A stretch of 64,000 nucleotides of DNA, taken from NCBI GenBank assembly GCA_902363575.1, contig CABJAJ010000004.1, positions 62,001 to 126,000 on the forward strand, read 5' to 3'. Position 1 is the first letter of the stretch; the number at the start of each line of letters is the position of its first letter. Positions 1-8,244 of the stretch are shown here, one piece after another. The stretch is from Rikenellaceae bacterium. Its GTDB lineage: Bacteria > Bacteroidota > Bacteroidia > Bacteroidales > Rikenellaceae. The position numbers and the translations under genes were made by a program. The notes below the pieces were generated by a model, which searched no databases, was not told the DNA's origin, and was given only the letters and a program-made list of their open reading frames with translations.

Positions 1-299
1 AAAGCCACCGTCGAGAGGGTGGCCCGCCCGTACTGCTTGACGAAGATCGAGGTGTTGAAGGTCAGCACGTCGGCCATCGAGAGGGCGATGTTCTCGTGCA
101 GCGCAACGGTGTCGAGCCTGGTCTGCTGCATGCCGATCTCCTTCATCGGACGGCGTGCGGTGATCCCCACTTCGCCGATCGGGACGACGAACGAGGGGTT
201 GTCGTTCCACCAGCCGTTGCCGCGGGATTGCTGCTTTTGCTGCCCCTGTGCTGTTGCGGCGCAGGCGAAAATGAGCGTACAGAGTAATAATTTCTTCAT
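1..299 (-). CDS. btuB: TonB-dependent outer-membrane receptor, BtuB-like (N-terminal part, cut by window edge)
   Basis: Only the first ~99 residues are in the window; the rest lies off the left edge. The reading begins at the ATG at 299 with a signal peptide (MKKLLLCTLIFACAATAQ), a Trp/Asn-rich stretch, then a plug-domain start (residues ~45-99) in which a TonB-box-like segment and the phrase ADVLTFNTSIFVKQYGR are typical of BtuB/FepA-type plugs. It follows a BtuG-like lipoprotein by 135 bp in a transcript headed by a cobalamin riboswitch, so the expected substrate is vitamin B12 or a related corrinoid. Known biology: in Bacteroides, BtuG sits on top of BtuB and passes cobalamin to it. The receptor class is clear from the visible part; the substrate is inferred from the riboswitch and neighbour. 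Confidence 0.8.
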   Translation of the reverse strand, partial: MKKLLLCTLIFACAATAQGQQKQQSRGNGWWNDNPSFVVPIGEVGITARRPMKEIGMQQTRLDTVALHENIALSMADVLTFNTSIFVKQYGRATLSTVA

Positions 300-434
300 T
301 CCGGGTGATCCGTTTCCTTTGTCGCCGCGTCCGGCCTCGTGCGGGCGCGGTCTGAATTGGGGTTTATTGGTCGCCGCACCGTCCAGGCGGGCCGCATACG
401 AAGGAGGATTGCAGGTGTCTCATGGCGTGAGGGT

Positions 435-1523
435 TTATCTCCAGCAGAATGAGCCCGGGATGATTCCCACCGGGAATTTGTCGAGCTGCTTTCCCTCGGA
501 GGAATAGCGATAGACCACACCGGGCTGAACGTAGTCGATGGCGTCGGCGATATAGACATCGGAGTTTACGGGATTGACGGTCAATCCGTAATACAATGTT
601 TTGCGGTATTCGAGGAACGGTTTGACCGGAATGCGCTCGGCATCGACGTCCATGCGCCAGACCGATTTGTTGATCCAGTAGAGCGTGTCGCGCGAGCCGT
701 TGAGCTGCACCTCCGAGGGACAGTCGCCGAGCCCGAACCTGAACTGTTTCACGACGGTGAAGGTCTCGGCATCGATGCAGCAGAGCGTCGGGGCTTCGTA
801 TCCGTAGGGGCTGCCCTCGTAACCGCCGTCGGTGATTGTCCACAGCCTGTCGTGGCAGTCCATTACCAGCGAGGTCGGCTGGATGCCGACGGTGAGCTCC
901 CCGACGACCCGGTCGGTTTCGGTGTCGATCTTGAGGATGCGGTTCTGGTAGGACCAGCAGTTGGTAAAGACGTATTTTCCGTATTGTACCATCTGTTCGG
1001 TCGATCCCGACTCGAAATCCATGTCGGTCTCGATGTAACCCGTAATCCCGTAGGTTTTCGGATTCACGATGTAGATGCGGGGGTCCCAGAGCTGGGTGAC
1101 GTAGGCTTTTTCATCGCTCAGGAAATGGATGTGGCGGGGGGAGGTGAACCCCGTGATGCGGCCGATCTCGCGGAACGTGTCGGGGTCGATGGCGAAGATG
1201 ACGCCCGAATTGTTCACCACCACCCAACCCACGCCGTTATGGATAATCATGGACTGGGCCACGTCGCCCAGCTTGAAGCCGTTGGCGCGAACGAACACCT
1301 CGTTTTCCACCCGCATGGATTCGGGATCGTAGTAGGAGAGCGATGCGTTGCCGTACATGAAGTTGCCCTCGTTGGTGATGAAAAGGCCCCTGCCGGTGGG
1401 AACGGAACCGTCCCCGAAATCTTTGCCCGTGTCGAACTCTTCCTGCACGCGGTCGCCGTATTCCATGCAGCCGGGCAGCAGGAACAGGCAGAGCAGGAGG
1501 AGGGATAGTGTGTTCCGGATCAT
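435..1523 (-). CDS. btuG: BtuG-like surface cobalamin-binding lipoprotein (YncE/DUF5074-type beta-propeller)
   Basis: A 362-residue protein with a type II signal peptide ending in a lipobox (LFLLPGC, lipidated Cys at residue 19) and a body of propeller-blade-like repeats, each with a strand, a D/N-P turn and a phrase such as YYDPESM, AIDPDTF, IVNPKTY or CIDAETF. Length and repeat pattern fit the YncE/DUF5074 beta-propeller family, to which Bacteroides BtuG belongs. BtuG proteins are anchored on the cell surface, bind cobalamin extremely tightly and load it onto BtuB. The gene lies between a cobalamin riboswitch with an attenuator terminator and a TonB receptor gene, which supports this role strongly. 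Start is the ATG at 1523. The B12-binding residues themselves cannot be judged by eye. Confidence 0.8.
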   Translation of the reverse strand: MIRNTLSLLLLCLFLLPGCMEYGDRVQEEFDTGKDFGDGSVPTGRGLFITNEGNFMYGNASLSYYDPESMRVENEVFVRANGFKLGDVAQSMIIHNGVGWVVVNNSGVIFAIDPDTFREIGRITGFTSPRHIHFLSDEKAYVTQLWDPRIYIVNPKTYGITGYIETDMDFESGSTEQMVQYGKYVFTNCWSYQNRILKIDTETDRVVGELTVGIQPTSLVMDCHDRLWTITDGGYEGSPYGYEAPTLCCIDAETFTVVKQFRFGLGDCPSEVQLNGSRDTLYWINKSVWRMDVDAERIPVKPFLEYRKTLYYGLTVNPVNSDVYIADAIDYVQPGVVYRYSSEGKQLDKFPVGIIPGSFCWR

Positions 1524-1636
1524 GGTCTAAAAGGAGACGATGCAACGGCACCGCCCGCTCCACAGAGCTCCCGTTGTCAGGTAAGGGAATTGCTTTTTCA
1601 TAACGGTAAAATTCTTATAATCGGACCCCTATCGGT

Positions 1637-1678
1637 CAAAAAAAATCCCGCTCGCACCGGAGATGCACGAGCGGGATT
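1637..1678 (-). terminator. Intrinsic terminator between the cobalamin riboswitch and btuG
   Basis: A perfect 11-bp stem (arms 1644-1654 and 1668-1678, AATCCCGCTCG against its complement) is followed on the minus strand by eight U (1645-1638). It sits ~60 nt after the riboswitch aptamer and ~115 nt before the btuG start, the position expected of an attenuator that stops transcription when B12 is bound. I did not find a convincing competing antiterminator by eye. Confidence 0.85.
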
Positions 1679-1740
1679 CATATGGACGAATATTGCAGTC
1701 AGAACCGAGACGAATCTGTCCGATCACTACCCGTAACCCG

Positions 1741-1935
1741 CAGGTGTAAATCCTTTCGTCAGGGCAGGTCTTCTGACTCGCTCCCTCCGCAACGCCTTCC
1801 CGGCCGAGGCCAGTGGCAAGAGTGTGCGGAGCGTCCTTTCGGACGGGAACTCACAGCAGCAGGTACTGTCGCCGATTTGCACGGCATTCCCTTTTAATTC
1901 CGACGGGTCGGGTATTCCCGTCCCGGAAACCTTGA
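1741..1935 (-). promoter_or_regulatory. Cobalamin (B12) riboswitch
   Basis: Read on the minus strand this carries the conserved cobalamin-aptamer elements in order: a P1 5' strand AGGTTTCC, the AAAAGGGAA block, GTGCAAATCGGCGACAG, the CTGCTGTGA element, GCCACTGG, the B12 box GTCAGAAGACCTGCC, and a closing GGATTTACACCT that can pair with the first element. This is a textbook B12-box leader. It precedes btuG and btuB and is followed by an intrinsic terminator, so control is probably at the level of transcription elongation: high cobalamin, no expression of the uptake genes. Confidence 0.95.
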
Positions 1936-1940
1936 CGCCG

Positions 1941-1948
1941 CAAAGATA
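1941..1948 (-). promoter_or_regulatory. Bacteroidota -7 promoter element for the riboswitch transcript
   Basis: TATCTTTG on the minus strand matches the Bacteroidota -7 consensus TAnnTTTG and lies about ten bases before the first riboswitch helix, placing transcription start near 1936. Confidence 0.7.
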
Positions 1949-2053
1949 GCTAAAAAATCGAAACGCGGCGTCGGGCGGTAAAATAATTTTGAAATCGCGG
2001 TTACAGGGCCGGTAGCGATCTGCGGGACTGTCTGCCTGCCCGTTCCGATGGCC

Positions 2054-3544
2054 TCAGCGTCGCCTGACCAGGCCCGGATGCTCGGCTTCGACGGTGCAGT
2101 CACCGGCATAGCTCACCTTGCCGCCGGAGGTGATGGCGGTGCTCAGCTTGCCCGAGCAGCGGACATCGGCCTTGCCGTAGGATGCGGCGGTGATTTCGTA
2201 ACGTTCCACCGTCAGGTCGGGAGCCGAAAAGGAACCCCCCGAATTGACGTTGACTACGCCGTGCTGTACGGTCGAGTTACCGCCGAGGTCGATTTTTCCG
2301 TAGCCGATAGCCGTGGCCGTAAATTGTTTCCAGGAAAATGTGCCGCGAATGACGCCGCCTCCGGCTGCTTTGAGCGAAACCGTATCGCCATGCATCGGGC
2401 CGAAGATTTTTCCGTAGTTCGTTGCCGTCAGATGCAAGTCGCCGGCAACGACGTTTCCGTTCCATGTGGAGCCCCCGCCGGCGTCCAGCGTCAGCATGCG
2501 GGCCTGCGCATCGCCCTTGAACTGGCCGTAGTTCCGCAGGGAGATCGTACAATCGCCGGTACATTGGATCGATGCGGTCACAATCGAGCCCGTGTTGATC
2601 TGGACGGCGGCTCGGGTCGCCTGCAACGAACCCTGGATCTTGCCGTAGTTGTTGGCCAGAAGCTCCAGCTGGTCGGCGTCGGCATCGGCGGTGACCGAGC
2701 CGCCGGTCAGGGCCTCGATCGTGACTTTGGACGCTTTCAACGGCATTTGGCAGACAATTCTGCCGTAGGAATTCGCTCGGATGCGGCTCAGGGATGCGGA
2801 TGCCGGTACGATGGCCGTGATATGTACGTCGGTGATCGAGCGGGCCTCGGGACGGAAACCGAGTGTCAGCGAGCCGCCCTGCCGGTCGAGCGTCACCCAG
2901 TCGATGACGTTGTCGTCGGCGGTGACGATGATTTGTGTCGCGGTCGGACTTACCGTGACCTCGATATCGTTGAAAACCTCCAGTACGGAGTAGTCGCCCG
3001 CCGCGCCCAGCGATTGGGATACGATATTCCCGCTGCCCGTTACGTTGGTTTCACGGACTCGGCGGGTTGCGGCGGTGCGTTTGATGCGGGTGCTGATCGC
3101 CCCCTCGGTGTTGTAGAGCTGGCGAATCTGTTCGGCCGTGAGGATGGCGGCGAACTTGTCCACGTAGTCGCGCTTGATGCGGGCCGTGGCAGCGATGTTG
3201 TCCAGCTTGGTTTTGAGGGCTTCGCGCTGCTCGGCCTGGCCGGGAGCCGCTGCCTCGGTCACCTCGGTGTGCATGGCCTTCGCCAGTTCGTCACGGTAGG
3301 TGACGTAAAGTGCGGTGAACTGTTCGCGCTGTTTCCCTTTCAGCCCGAGTTCGCGGATTACCTGATCGCAGGCCGCGGCGTTGAGCGATTCGAGCGACTG
3401 GGTGCTGACGGCTGTACGTTCGGCGTCGTCGATGGCTCGGATGGCATCCAGCATGGCTTGCCGCATGGGGCTATCCGCCGTGGATGCGGAGCAGGGCGCC
3501 TGTATGCAGCACAGGACGCAGAGAAGGAGGAGGATTCGTTTCAT
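2054..3544 (-). CDS. Exported protein: N-terminal Spy/CpxP-like helical region fused to C-terminal GIN (DUF2807) beta-repeat domain
   Basis: A 496-residue exported protein. Residues 1-22 are a signal peptide (MKRILLLLCVLCCIQAPCSA). Residues ~25-155 are helical and contain two Spy/CpxP-like signatures: LGLKGKQREQFTALYVTYRDE and FAAILTAEQIRQLY, the second close to the LTxxQ motif. Residues ~170-490 are a GIN-type (DUF2807) domain, a long run of ~20-residue beta strands repeating NYGKI, NYGQF, GYGKI and SYGKA. Start 3544 was chosen because the signal peptide begins there; the longer open frame upstream overlaps the neighbouring gene. It is the third gene of a sigma-factor operon, 11 bp after a small membrane protein, so an envelope-sensing or stress role is a reasonable guess. 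The molecular function is unknown. Confidence 0.75.
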   Translation of the reverse strand: MKRILLLLCVLCCIQAPCSASTADSPMRQAMLDAIRAIDDAERTAVSTQSLESLNAAACDQVIRELGLKGKQREQFTALYVTYRDELAKAMHTEVTEAAAPGQAEQREALKTKLDNIAATARIKRDYVDKFAAILTAEQIRQLYNTEGAISTRIKRTAATRRVRETNVTGSGNIVSQSLGAAGDYSVLEVFNDIEVTVSPTATQIIVTADDNVIDWVTLDRQGGSLTLGFRPEARSITDVHITAIVPASASLSRIRANSYGRIVCQMPLKASKVTIEALTGGSVTADADADQLELLANNYGKIQGSLQATRAAVQINTGSIVTASIQCTGDCTISLRNYGQFKGDAQARMLTLDAGGGSTWNGNVVAGDLHLTATNYGKIFGPMHGDTVSLKAAGGGVIRGTFSWKQFTATAIGYGKIDLGGNSTVQHGVVNVNSGGSFSAPDLTVERYEITAASYGKADVRCSGKLSTAITSGGKVSYAGDCTVEAEHPGLVRRR

Positions 3545-3555
3545 GGTGCCTTGGT

Positions 3556-3870
3556 TTATAATTGCTGGTCGTAAAGGATGTCGTCGTAATTTAGCGCGGC
3601 CGCCTGCCGCAGCGTTTCGGCCGGGGCGGTGGTGAGCAGCGCATCCAGGTCGGGGCCGTCGAGGGTGCGCCGCTCGAGGCAGAGGCCCAGGATGGCCCCG
3701 GCCAGCAGTACGGCGGCTGCGCCGGCGATGCACAGCCTGCGCAGGCGGGCGGGGTGCCTGTGCTCTCCGGCGCCGACGGTTTGGCTGAGGATCCGTTCGC
3801 GCATCCGGTCGAGGCTCCCCTCGGGAAGCGTATAGGGCAGTTTGCGGCCGATGAGTTCCTGTTCGTTCAT
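3556..3870 (-). CDS. Small single-pass membrane protein, candidate anti-sigma factor
   Basis: A 104-residue protein with a basic, soluble N-terminal ~45 residues, one transmembrane segment (about residues 46-66, CIAGAAAVLLAGAILGLCL) and a short extracytoplasmic tail. Its ATG overlaps the stop codon of the upstream ECF sigma factor as ATGA, a layout typical of sigma/anti-sigma pairs. It lacks the zinc HxxxCxxC motif of ZAS-type anti-sigma factors, so if it does restrain the sigma factor it would use a different N-terminal fold. The role is inferred from position and topology only. The next gene, with a Spy-like and GIN region, follows within 11 bp. Confidence 0.6.
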   Translation of the reverse strand: MNEQELIGRKLPYTLPEGSLDRMRERILSQTVGAGEHRHPARLRRLCIAGAAAVLLAGAILGLCLERRTLDGPDLDALLTTAPAETLRQAAALNYDDILYDQQL

Positions 3871-4430
3871 GGCAGTTGTTCCGTTAGTTGTCGTTTGAGG
3901 TTGCAGACGGCCAGGTGGTAATTGACGCGCAGCGTTTTTTCCCGCTGCCGCAACACCCCGGCGATCTGGGCATAGGGCATTTCGTCGTAATAGCGCAGGT
4001 TGAAAACCAGCCGTTGCTTGAGAGGCAGGCGCAGCACCGCCTGTTGGAAGCGCACGAGCAGCTCGTCGCTGTCCGGAGCGGCCTGTTCGCTTACGCGGCC
4101 GGCCAACGTGCGGCTCACCGCGTCGAGCGGGGTCAGCAGCGACCGCCTGCGCCTGCCGAGCAGACTGAGCGCCCGGTTGGTGGCGATCCGGTAGAGCCAG
4201 GCTTTGAGTGCGGGGCCGTCGCCCCGGAAGCGGTCGATCCCCTTGTAAGCCCGCAGCAATGTCTCCTGGACCACGTCCTCTGCGTCCTCGTGCACCACCA
4301 CAAGCCGTCGTGCGTGCCAGTAGAGCGGGGTGAGGCAGCTTTCGAGCAGACGGCCGAACGCCGCGCTGCGGGTCTCGGAGTCGTGCAGCTCGCGGAGCAG
4401 CGCGTCGGATATGTCGAAAGGTTTCTGCAT
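3867..4430 (-). CDS. RNA polymerase sigma factor, ECF (sigma-70) family
   Basis: A 187-residue protein with the two ECF regions. Region 2 (residues ~35-85) contains the RNA-polymerase/-10 motif DAEDVVQETLLRAYKGIDRF. Region 4 (~130-180) contains LPLKQRLVFNLRYYDEMPYAQIA, a helix-turn-helix. It directs RNA polymerase to a dedicated promoter set. The ATG at 4430 is preferred; a TTG at 4463 would add eleven residues that do not look like sigma sequence. It heads a three-gene operon with the membrane protein and the Spy-GIN protein, so the set probably responds to an envelope signal. Auto-regulation is likely in such loci but is not shown here. Confidence 0.92.
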   Translation of the reverse strand: MQKPFDISDALLRELHDSETRSAAFGRLLESCLTPLYWHARRLVVVHEDAEDVVQETLLRAYKGIDRFRGDGPALKAWLYRIATNRALSLLGRRRRSLLTPLDAVSRTLAGRVSEQAAPDSDELLVRFQQAVLRLPLKQRLVFNLRYYDEMPYAQIAGVLRQREKTLRVNYHLAVCNLKRQLTEQLP

Positions 4431-4745
4431 GCGGTTTGTCAGTAAGACCCCGTAAAGTTGCAAAAGTTAATTGCGATCCGGAAATTATTGTCGTTTTTTC
4501 GGTTGGCGTCTCTCCTGCTGCCGGGGCGGTTGCGTTCCCGGAGCTGCCTGTTGCATCGTATCCCGTGCTCCGGGATGCGCACGGCGGACGACGTTTGCGG
4601 TGTGGTTTCGGTTTTATGCGGCGTGCGGTGTCCGTCGGTCGGGATCATTCGGACAGGGTGCCGTATTGCCGGGTGCGGAGGTTGCCGGCGGAAAGCTCGG
4701 GTGCAAAAATCGGTTGAGTCGCTTGCCGTTTCGGGACGGATGCCT

Positions 4746-4753
4746 TATCTTTG
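4746..4753 (+). promoter_or_regulatory. -7 promoter element for the kinase/murQ operon, five bases from the start codon
   Basis: TATCTTTG matches TAnnTTTG and ends only five bases before the ATG at 4759. A TTG at 4723-4725 is placed 20 bases upstream as a -33 element. The mRNA would therefore begin at or within a few bases of the start codon. Confidence 0.7.
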
Positions 4754-4758
4754 CCAAC

Positions 4759-5592
4759 ATGTATCTTGTGGCGGACAGCGGTGCGACCAAATGCGACTGG
4801 GCGCTGGTGGCGGAGAGCGGTGTGCAGCGCCTGCGGACGCGGGGCCTCAATCCGGCCGTCCAGGAGGCGGCGTACATGCGCCGGGTGCTCGCATCGGAGC
4901 TCGGGGCGGATGCCGCTCCCGAGGCAGTGTGGTTCTATGGGGCCGGTTGCTCTGCGCGTTTTCCCGAGGCGACGGCCCTGATGCGGACGCTGCTCGGGGA
5001 GCGTTTCCCGTCGGCGCGCATCGGCGTGGAGTCCGATCTGCTGGGCGCTGCGCGGGCGTTGTTCGCCGACGGCGGGGGGATCGCCTGCATCCTGGGCACG
5101 GGCTCCAATTCGGGGTGGTACGACGGGCGGGGCATCGTGCGTAACGTACCTCCGCTGGGATACGTGCTGGGCGACGAGGGGAGCGGGGCCGCCATCGGGC
5201 GGGAACTGCTCCGCGGCGTGCTGCGGGAGACGCTTCCCCCGGAGCTGTGCGCCCTGTTTTACCGGCGGACGGGACTCGATTACGAGCGCATCGTCGGCGA
5301 GGTTTACCGGGGCGAGGCCCCCAGCCGCTTTCTGGCATCGCTCGCGCCTTTCGCGGCGGAACATATCGGGCGGGCGGAGATACGGTCGCTGGTGCGGGGC
5401 GTTTTCGATGATTTCGCTGCGCATATCCTGAGCCGCTACCCCTCGACGCTTCCGGTGGCTGCTGCGGGCGGCGTGGCGGCGGCGTTCGGGGAGCTGCTGC
5501 GCGAGACCCTCGCAGCGCACGGACGGCGGGTCGCGGCGATCGTGCGTGCGCCGCTCGACGGATTGATCGCATACCATGAAACAAGACGATAA
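4759..5592 (+). CDS. murK: BadF/BadG-type sugar kinase, probable N-acetylmuramic acid / N-acetylglucosamine kinase
   Basis: A 277-residue ASKHA-fold kinase. The phosphate-1 motif is at the N-terminus (LVADSGATKCDWALV), phosphate-2 near residues 112-122 (CILGTGSNSGW), and the adenosine-side GYVLGDEGSGAAIGRELL just after; a second Gly-rich patch (AAAGGVAAAFG) is near residue 240. This pattern is the BadF/BcrA-type N-acetylhexosamine kinase family. Its 3' end overlaps murQ by 17 bp, and in the relative Tannerella forsythia a kinase of this family (MurK) phosphorylates N-acetylmuramic acid to feed MurQ. The MurNAc assignment is inferred from that linkage; GlcNAc kinase is the alternative. The open frame extends further upstream, but the conserved fold starts at this ATG. 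Confidence 0.8.
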   Translation: MYLVADSGATKCDWALVAESGVQRLRTRGLNPAVQEAAYMRRVLASELGADAAPEAVWFYGAGCSARFPEATALMRTLLGERFPSARIGVESDLLGAARALFADGGGIACILGTGSNSGWYDGRGIVRNVPPLGYVLGDEGSGAAIGRELLRGVLRETLPPELCALFYRRTGLDYERIVGEVYRGEAPSRFLASLAPFAAEHIGRAEIRSLVRGVFDDFAAHILSRYPSTLPVAAAGGVAAAFGELLRETLAAHGRRVAAIVRAPLDGLIAYHETRR

Positions 5593-6409
5593 CCGGGTGA
5601 CGGAGCAGCCGTCGCCGTATGAAGATTTGCGCGGCCTTTCGCTGCGCGGACTGCTGGAGGCCATCAACCGGGAGGATGCGAAGGTGCACCGGGCTGTGGC
5701 CCGGACGATTCCGGTCATGGAGCGGCTCGTGGAACAGGTGGTCGCCCGCATGGAGCGGGGCGGTCGGATGTTCTACATCGGGGCGGGCACCAGCGGCCGG
5801 CTGGCCGTCACCGACGCATCGGAGCTGCCGCCCACCTACGGTATTCCGTTCGACCGGGTGATCGGCCTGATCGCCGGGGGCGACGGCGCCCTGCGCCGGG
5901 CTGTGGAACATGCCGAAGACGATCTTGCGGGTGCCTGGCGCGATATGATGCCCTATGCCCCCTGTGCGGGGGATGTGCTGGTCGGCGTCGCGGCTTCCGG
6001 TACGACCCCCTATGTGGTCGGGGGATTAAGGGAGGCCCGCAGGCGGAAACTGCTGACGGCCGCCGTGGTCTGCAATCCTGCGAGTGCGGCCGCTGCGGAG
6101 GCCGAATATGCGCTCGAGGCGGTGGTGGGGCCGGAGTTCGTGACCGGCTCGACCCGCATGAAGGCGGGCACGGCCCAGAAAATGATGCTCAACATGCTTT
6201 CGACCGCCGTGATGATCCGCCTGGGACACGTGAGCGGCAACCGCATGGTCGATATGCAGCTCACCAACGACAAGCTCGTCGAACGGGGCGCCCGTCTGGT
6301 TGCGGAGTGGGGCGGGATCGACGTGGAGGCGGCCCGCGGACTGCTGCTGCGGAGCGGCTCGGTGCGCCGGGCGCTCGAAACTTTGAACGGAGAGGACGAT
6401 GTATCGTAA
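5576..6409 (+). CDS. murQ: N-acetylmuramic acid 6-phosphate etherase
   Basis: A 277-residue SIS-domain protein. It removes the lactyl ether from MurNAc-6-phosphate to give GlcNAc-6-phosphate in peptidoglycan recycling. The start-proximal TEQPSPYEDL resembles the conserved N-terminus of MurQ, followed by the SIS loop FYIGAGTSGRLAVTDASELPP with the signature Glu, then VGVAASGTTPYV and PEFVTGSTRMKAGTAQKMMLN. Length is close to the usual ~298. The gene is overlapped by both neighbours (17 bp with the kinase, 11 bp with the UbiD-type gene), so the genes are translationally coupled. The identification is firm. Confidence 0.95.
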   Translation: MKQDDNRVTEQPSPYEDLRGLSLRGLLEAINREDAKVHRAVARTIPVMERLVEQVVARMERGGRMFYIGAGTSGRLAVTDASELPPTYGIPFDRVIGLIAGGDGALRRAVEHAEDDLAGAWRDMMPYAPCAGDVLVGVAASGTTPYVVGGLREARRRKLLTAAVVCNPASAAAAEAEYALEAVVGPEFVTGSTRMKAGTAQKMMLNMLSTAVMIRLGHVSGNRMVDMQLTNDKLVERGARLVAEWGGIDVEAARGLLLRSGSVRRALETLNGEDDVS

Positions 6410-8243
6410 CCTGAGTGAATTTATCGCACGGCTGGAACGCGAGGGCGAGCTGGTGCGGATCGGAGCGGCCGTTTCGCCCGCATACGAGATCGCGGAGATC
6501 ACCGACCGCATGTGCAAGTCGCCGGATGGCGGCAAGGCGCTGTTGTTTGAAAATACGGGGACGGGTTTCCCGGTGCTGACCAATATGATGGGCTCCCCTC
6601 GTCGCATGGCCGCGGCGCTCGGCGCAGAATCGCTCGAAGCGGTCGGCGCGCGCATCCGGGCGCTGCTCGACGATGCCCGCGCGCCGAAGGATTCGCTGCG
6701 GGAGCGGCTGCGGCTGCTGCCTCTTCTGGCCGAAGCCGGACGCTGGCTGCCCCGTGCGGGCACGCGGCGCGGCGCTTGTCAGCAGGTGGTGCTGCGTGGG
6801 GACGAAGCTTCGCTCGGGCGGCTGCCTGTGCTGCGGTGCTGGCCCTGCGACGGCGGCCCGTTCGTCACCCTGCCGATGGTGCACACCGTCGATCCCGAAA
6901 CCGGGGTGCGCAACGTGGGCATGTACCGGATGCAGGTGTTCGACGACCGCACGACCGGGATGCACTGGCATATCCACAAGACCGGGGCGCGTCATTTCGA
7001 TGCCTACCGCCGGCTGGGGCGGCGCATGCCCGTTGCAGTTGCGCTGGGCGGCGATCCGGTCTATGCCTATGCTGCGACGGCTCCCATGCCGGACGACATG
7101 GACGAATACCTGCTGGCGGGATTCCTGCGCCGTCGTCCGGTGCGGCTGGTGCGGTGCCTGACCAACGGGATGTACGTACCCGCCGACTGCGATTTCGTGA
7201 TCGAGGGTTACGTCGATCCGGCGGAGGAGCCGGCGGAGGAGGGGCCCTTCGGCGATCATACGGGCTTTTACTCCCTGCAAGACCTTTATCCCCGTTTCCA
7301 CGTGACGGCCATTACGCACCGCCGCGACGCCGTGTGGCCCGCGACGTTGGTCGGGGTGCCTCCGATGGAGGACGCCCGGATCGCGGAGGCGACCGAGCGG
7401 ATTTTCCTGGAGCCGATCCGCGCTGCCGTGCTGCCCGAAGCGGAGGATTTGTGGATGCCCGCGAGCGGCGTGGCGCACAATCTGGCGGTGGTCGCCATGC
7501 GGCGGCGCTATGCCGGACAGGCCCACAAGGCGGCGCAGGCGCTCTGGGGTGCGGGGCAGATGATGTTCAACAAGTACCTGCTGCTCGCTCCCGCCGGTTG
7601 CGACGTCCGCGATACGGAGTGCCTTGCAGCGCTGGTGCGGCGGGCCGACCCCGTGCGGATGCTGATTCGCGGGGAGGGGGTCGCCGACGTGCTGGATCAT
7701 GCCACGGCCACGCCCGGTTTCGGCGGTAAGGCCGCCCTCGACCTCACGTCCGTCGATCCCGCCGGGCCCGAGCCCGTGCTCCCTTCGCCGGCGGCGTTCG
7801 TTCAGGCGGGCGGCATCGTCGCAATGCGTGCCGAATACCTGACCCGATGGGGTGTTGCAGCGCTTTTCGCGCCCCGCGGAGGCAGGGTCGATGTCGGGGA
7901 CTGTCTCCGGCGGAACGGATTGGAAAGGGTGCCCTATGCGGTGCTGTTCGATGCCGAAGCCCGGTCGCTGCCCGACGGGAGCGACCTGCTGTGGCTGGCC
8001 GCGGCCAACAGCGATCCCCGGCGGGATTTGCAGCTTGTCGGCGGCACGCTTCTGATCGACGCCCGCAGCAAGCGGCCCGGGGTGGAGGGCCATCCGTCCC
8101 GTTTCCCCAACGTGGTGTGTTCGCATCCGGAGACGATCCGCAAGGTCGATTCCCGCTGGACGGAATACGGATTGGGCGAAATGCTGCCCTCCCCCTCGGA
8201 ACGCTATCGGGGGTTGTTGTTGTCCGAAGAGGCCGCATGGTGA
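6399..8243 (+). CDS. UbiD-family decarboxylase
   Basis: A 614-residue UbiD-type, prenylated-FMN-dependent decarboxylase. Recognisable elements are RNVGMYRMQVFDDRTTGMHWH (residues ~168-188), the acidic EEGPFGDHTGFYS motif (~283-295) that carries the catalytic Glu of the family, and PKRPGVEGHPSRFPN near the C-terminus (as SKRPGVEG). UbiD relatives act in quinone biosynthesis or on aromatic acids; Bacteroidota often use such an enzyme for menaquinone precursors. The exact substrate cannot be told from sequence, so no symbol is given. Its ATG overlaps the murQ stop by 11 bp, but peptidoglycan recycling has no known need for a UbiD enzyme; the linkage may be only for expression. Confidence 0.85.
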   Translation: MYRNLSEFIARLEREGELVRIGAAVSPAYEIAEITDRMCKSPDGGKALLFENTGTGFPVLTNMMGSPRRMAAALGAESLEAVGARIRALLDDARAPKDSLRERLRLLPLLAEAGRWLPRAGTRRGACQQVVLRGDEASLGRLPVLRCWPCDGGPFVTLPMVHTVDPETGVRNVGMYRMQVFDDRTTGMHWHIHKTGARHFDAYRRLGRRMPVAVALGGDPVYAYAATAPMPDDMDEYLLAGFLRRRPVRLVRCLTNGMYVPADCDFVIEGYVDPAEEPAEEGPFGDHTGFYSLQDLYPRFHVTAITHRRDAVWPATLVGVPPMEDARIAEATERIFLEPIRAAVLPEAEDLWMPASGVAHNLAVVAMRRRYAGQAHKAAQALWGAGQMMFNKYLLLAPAGCDVRDTECLAALVRRADPVRMLIRGEGVADVLDHATATPGFGGKAALDLTSVDPAGPEPVLPSPAAFVQAGGIVAMRAEYLTRWGVAALFAPRGGRVDVGDCLRRNGLERVPYAVLFDAEARSLPDGSDLLWLAAANSDPRRDLQLVGGTLLIDARSKRPGVEGHPSRFPNVVCSHPETIRKVDSRWTEYGLGEMLPSPSERYRGLLLSEEAAW

Positions 8244-8244
8244 G

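Noticed and set aside
2048..3574. 508-residue plus-strand frame opposite the Spy-GIN gene
   Set aside because: Shadow; the minus-strand product has a signal peptide and recognisable repeats and sits in an operon.
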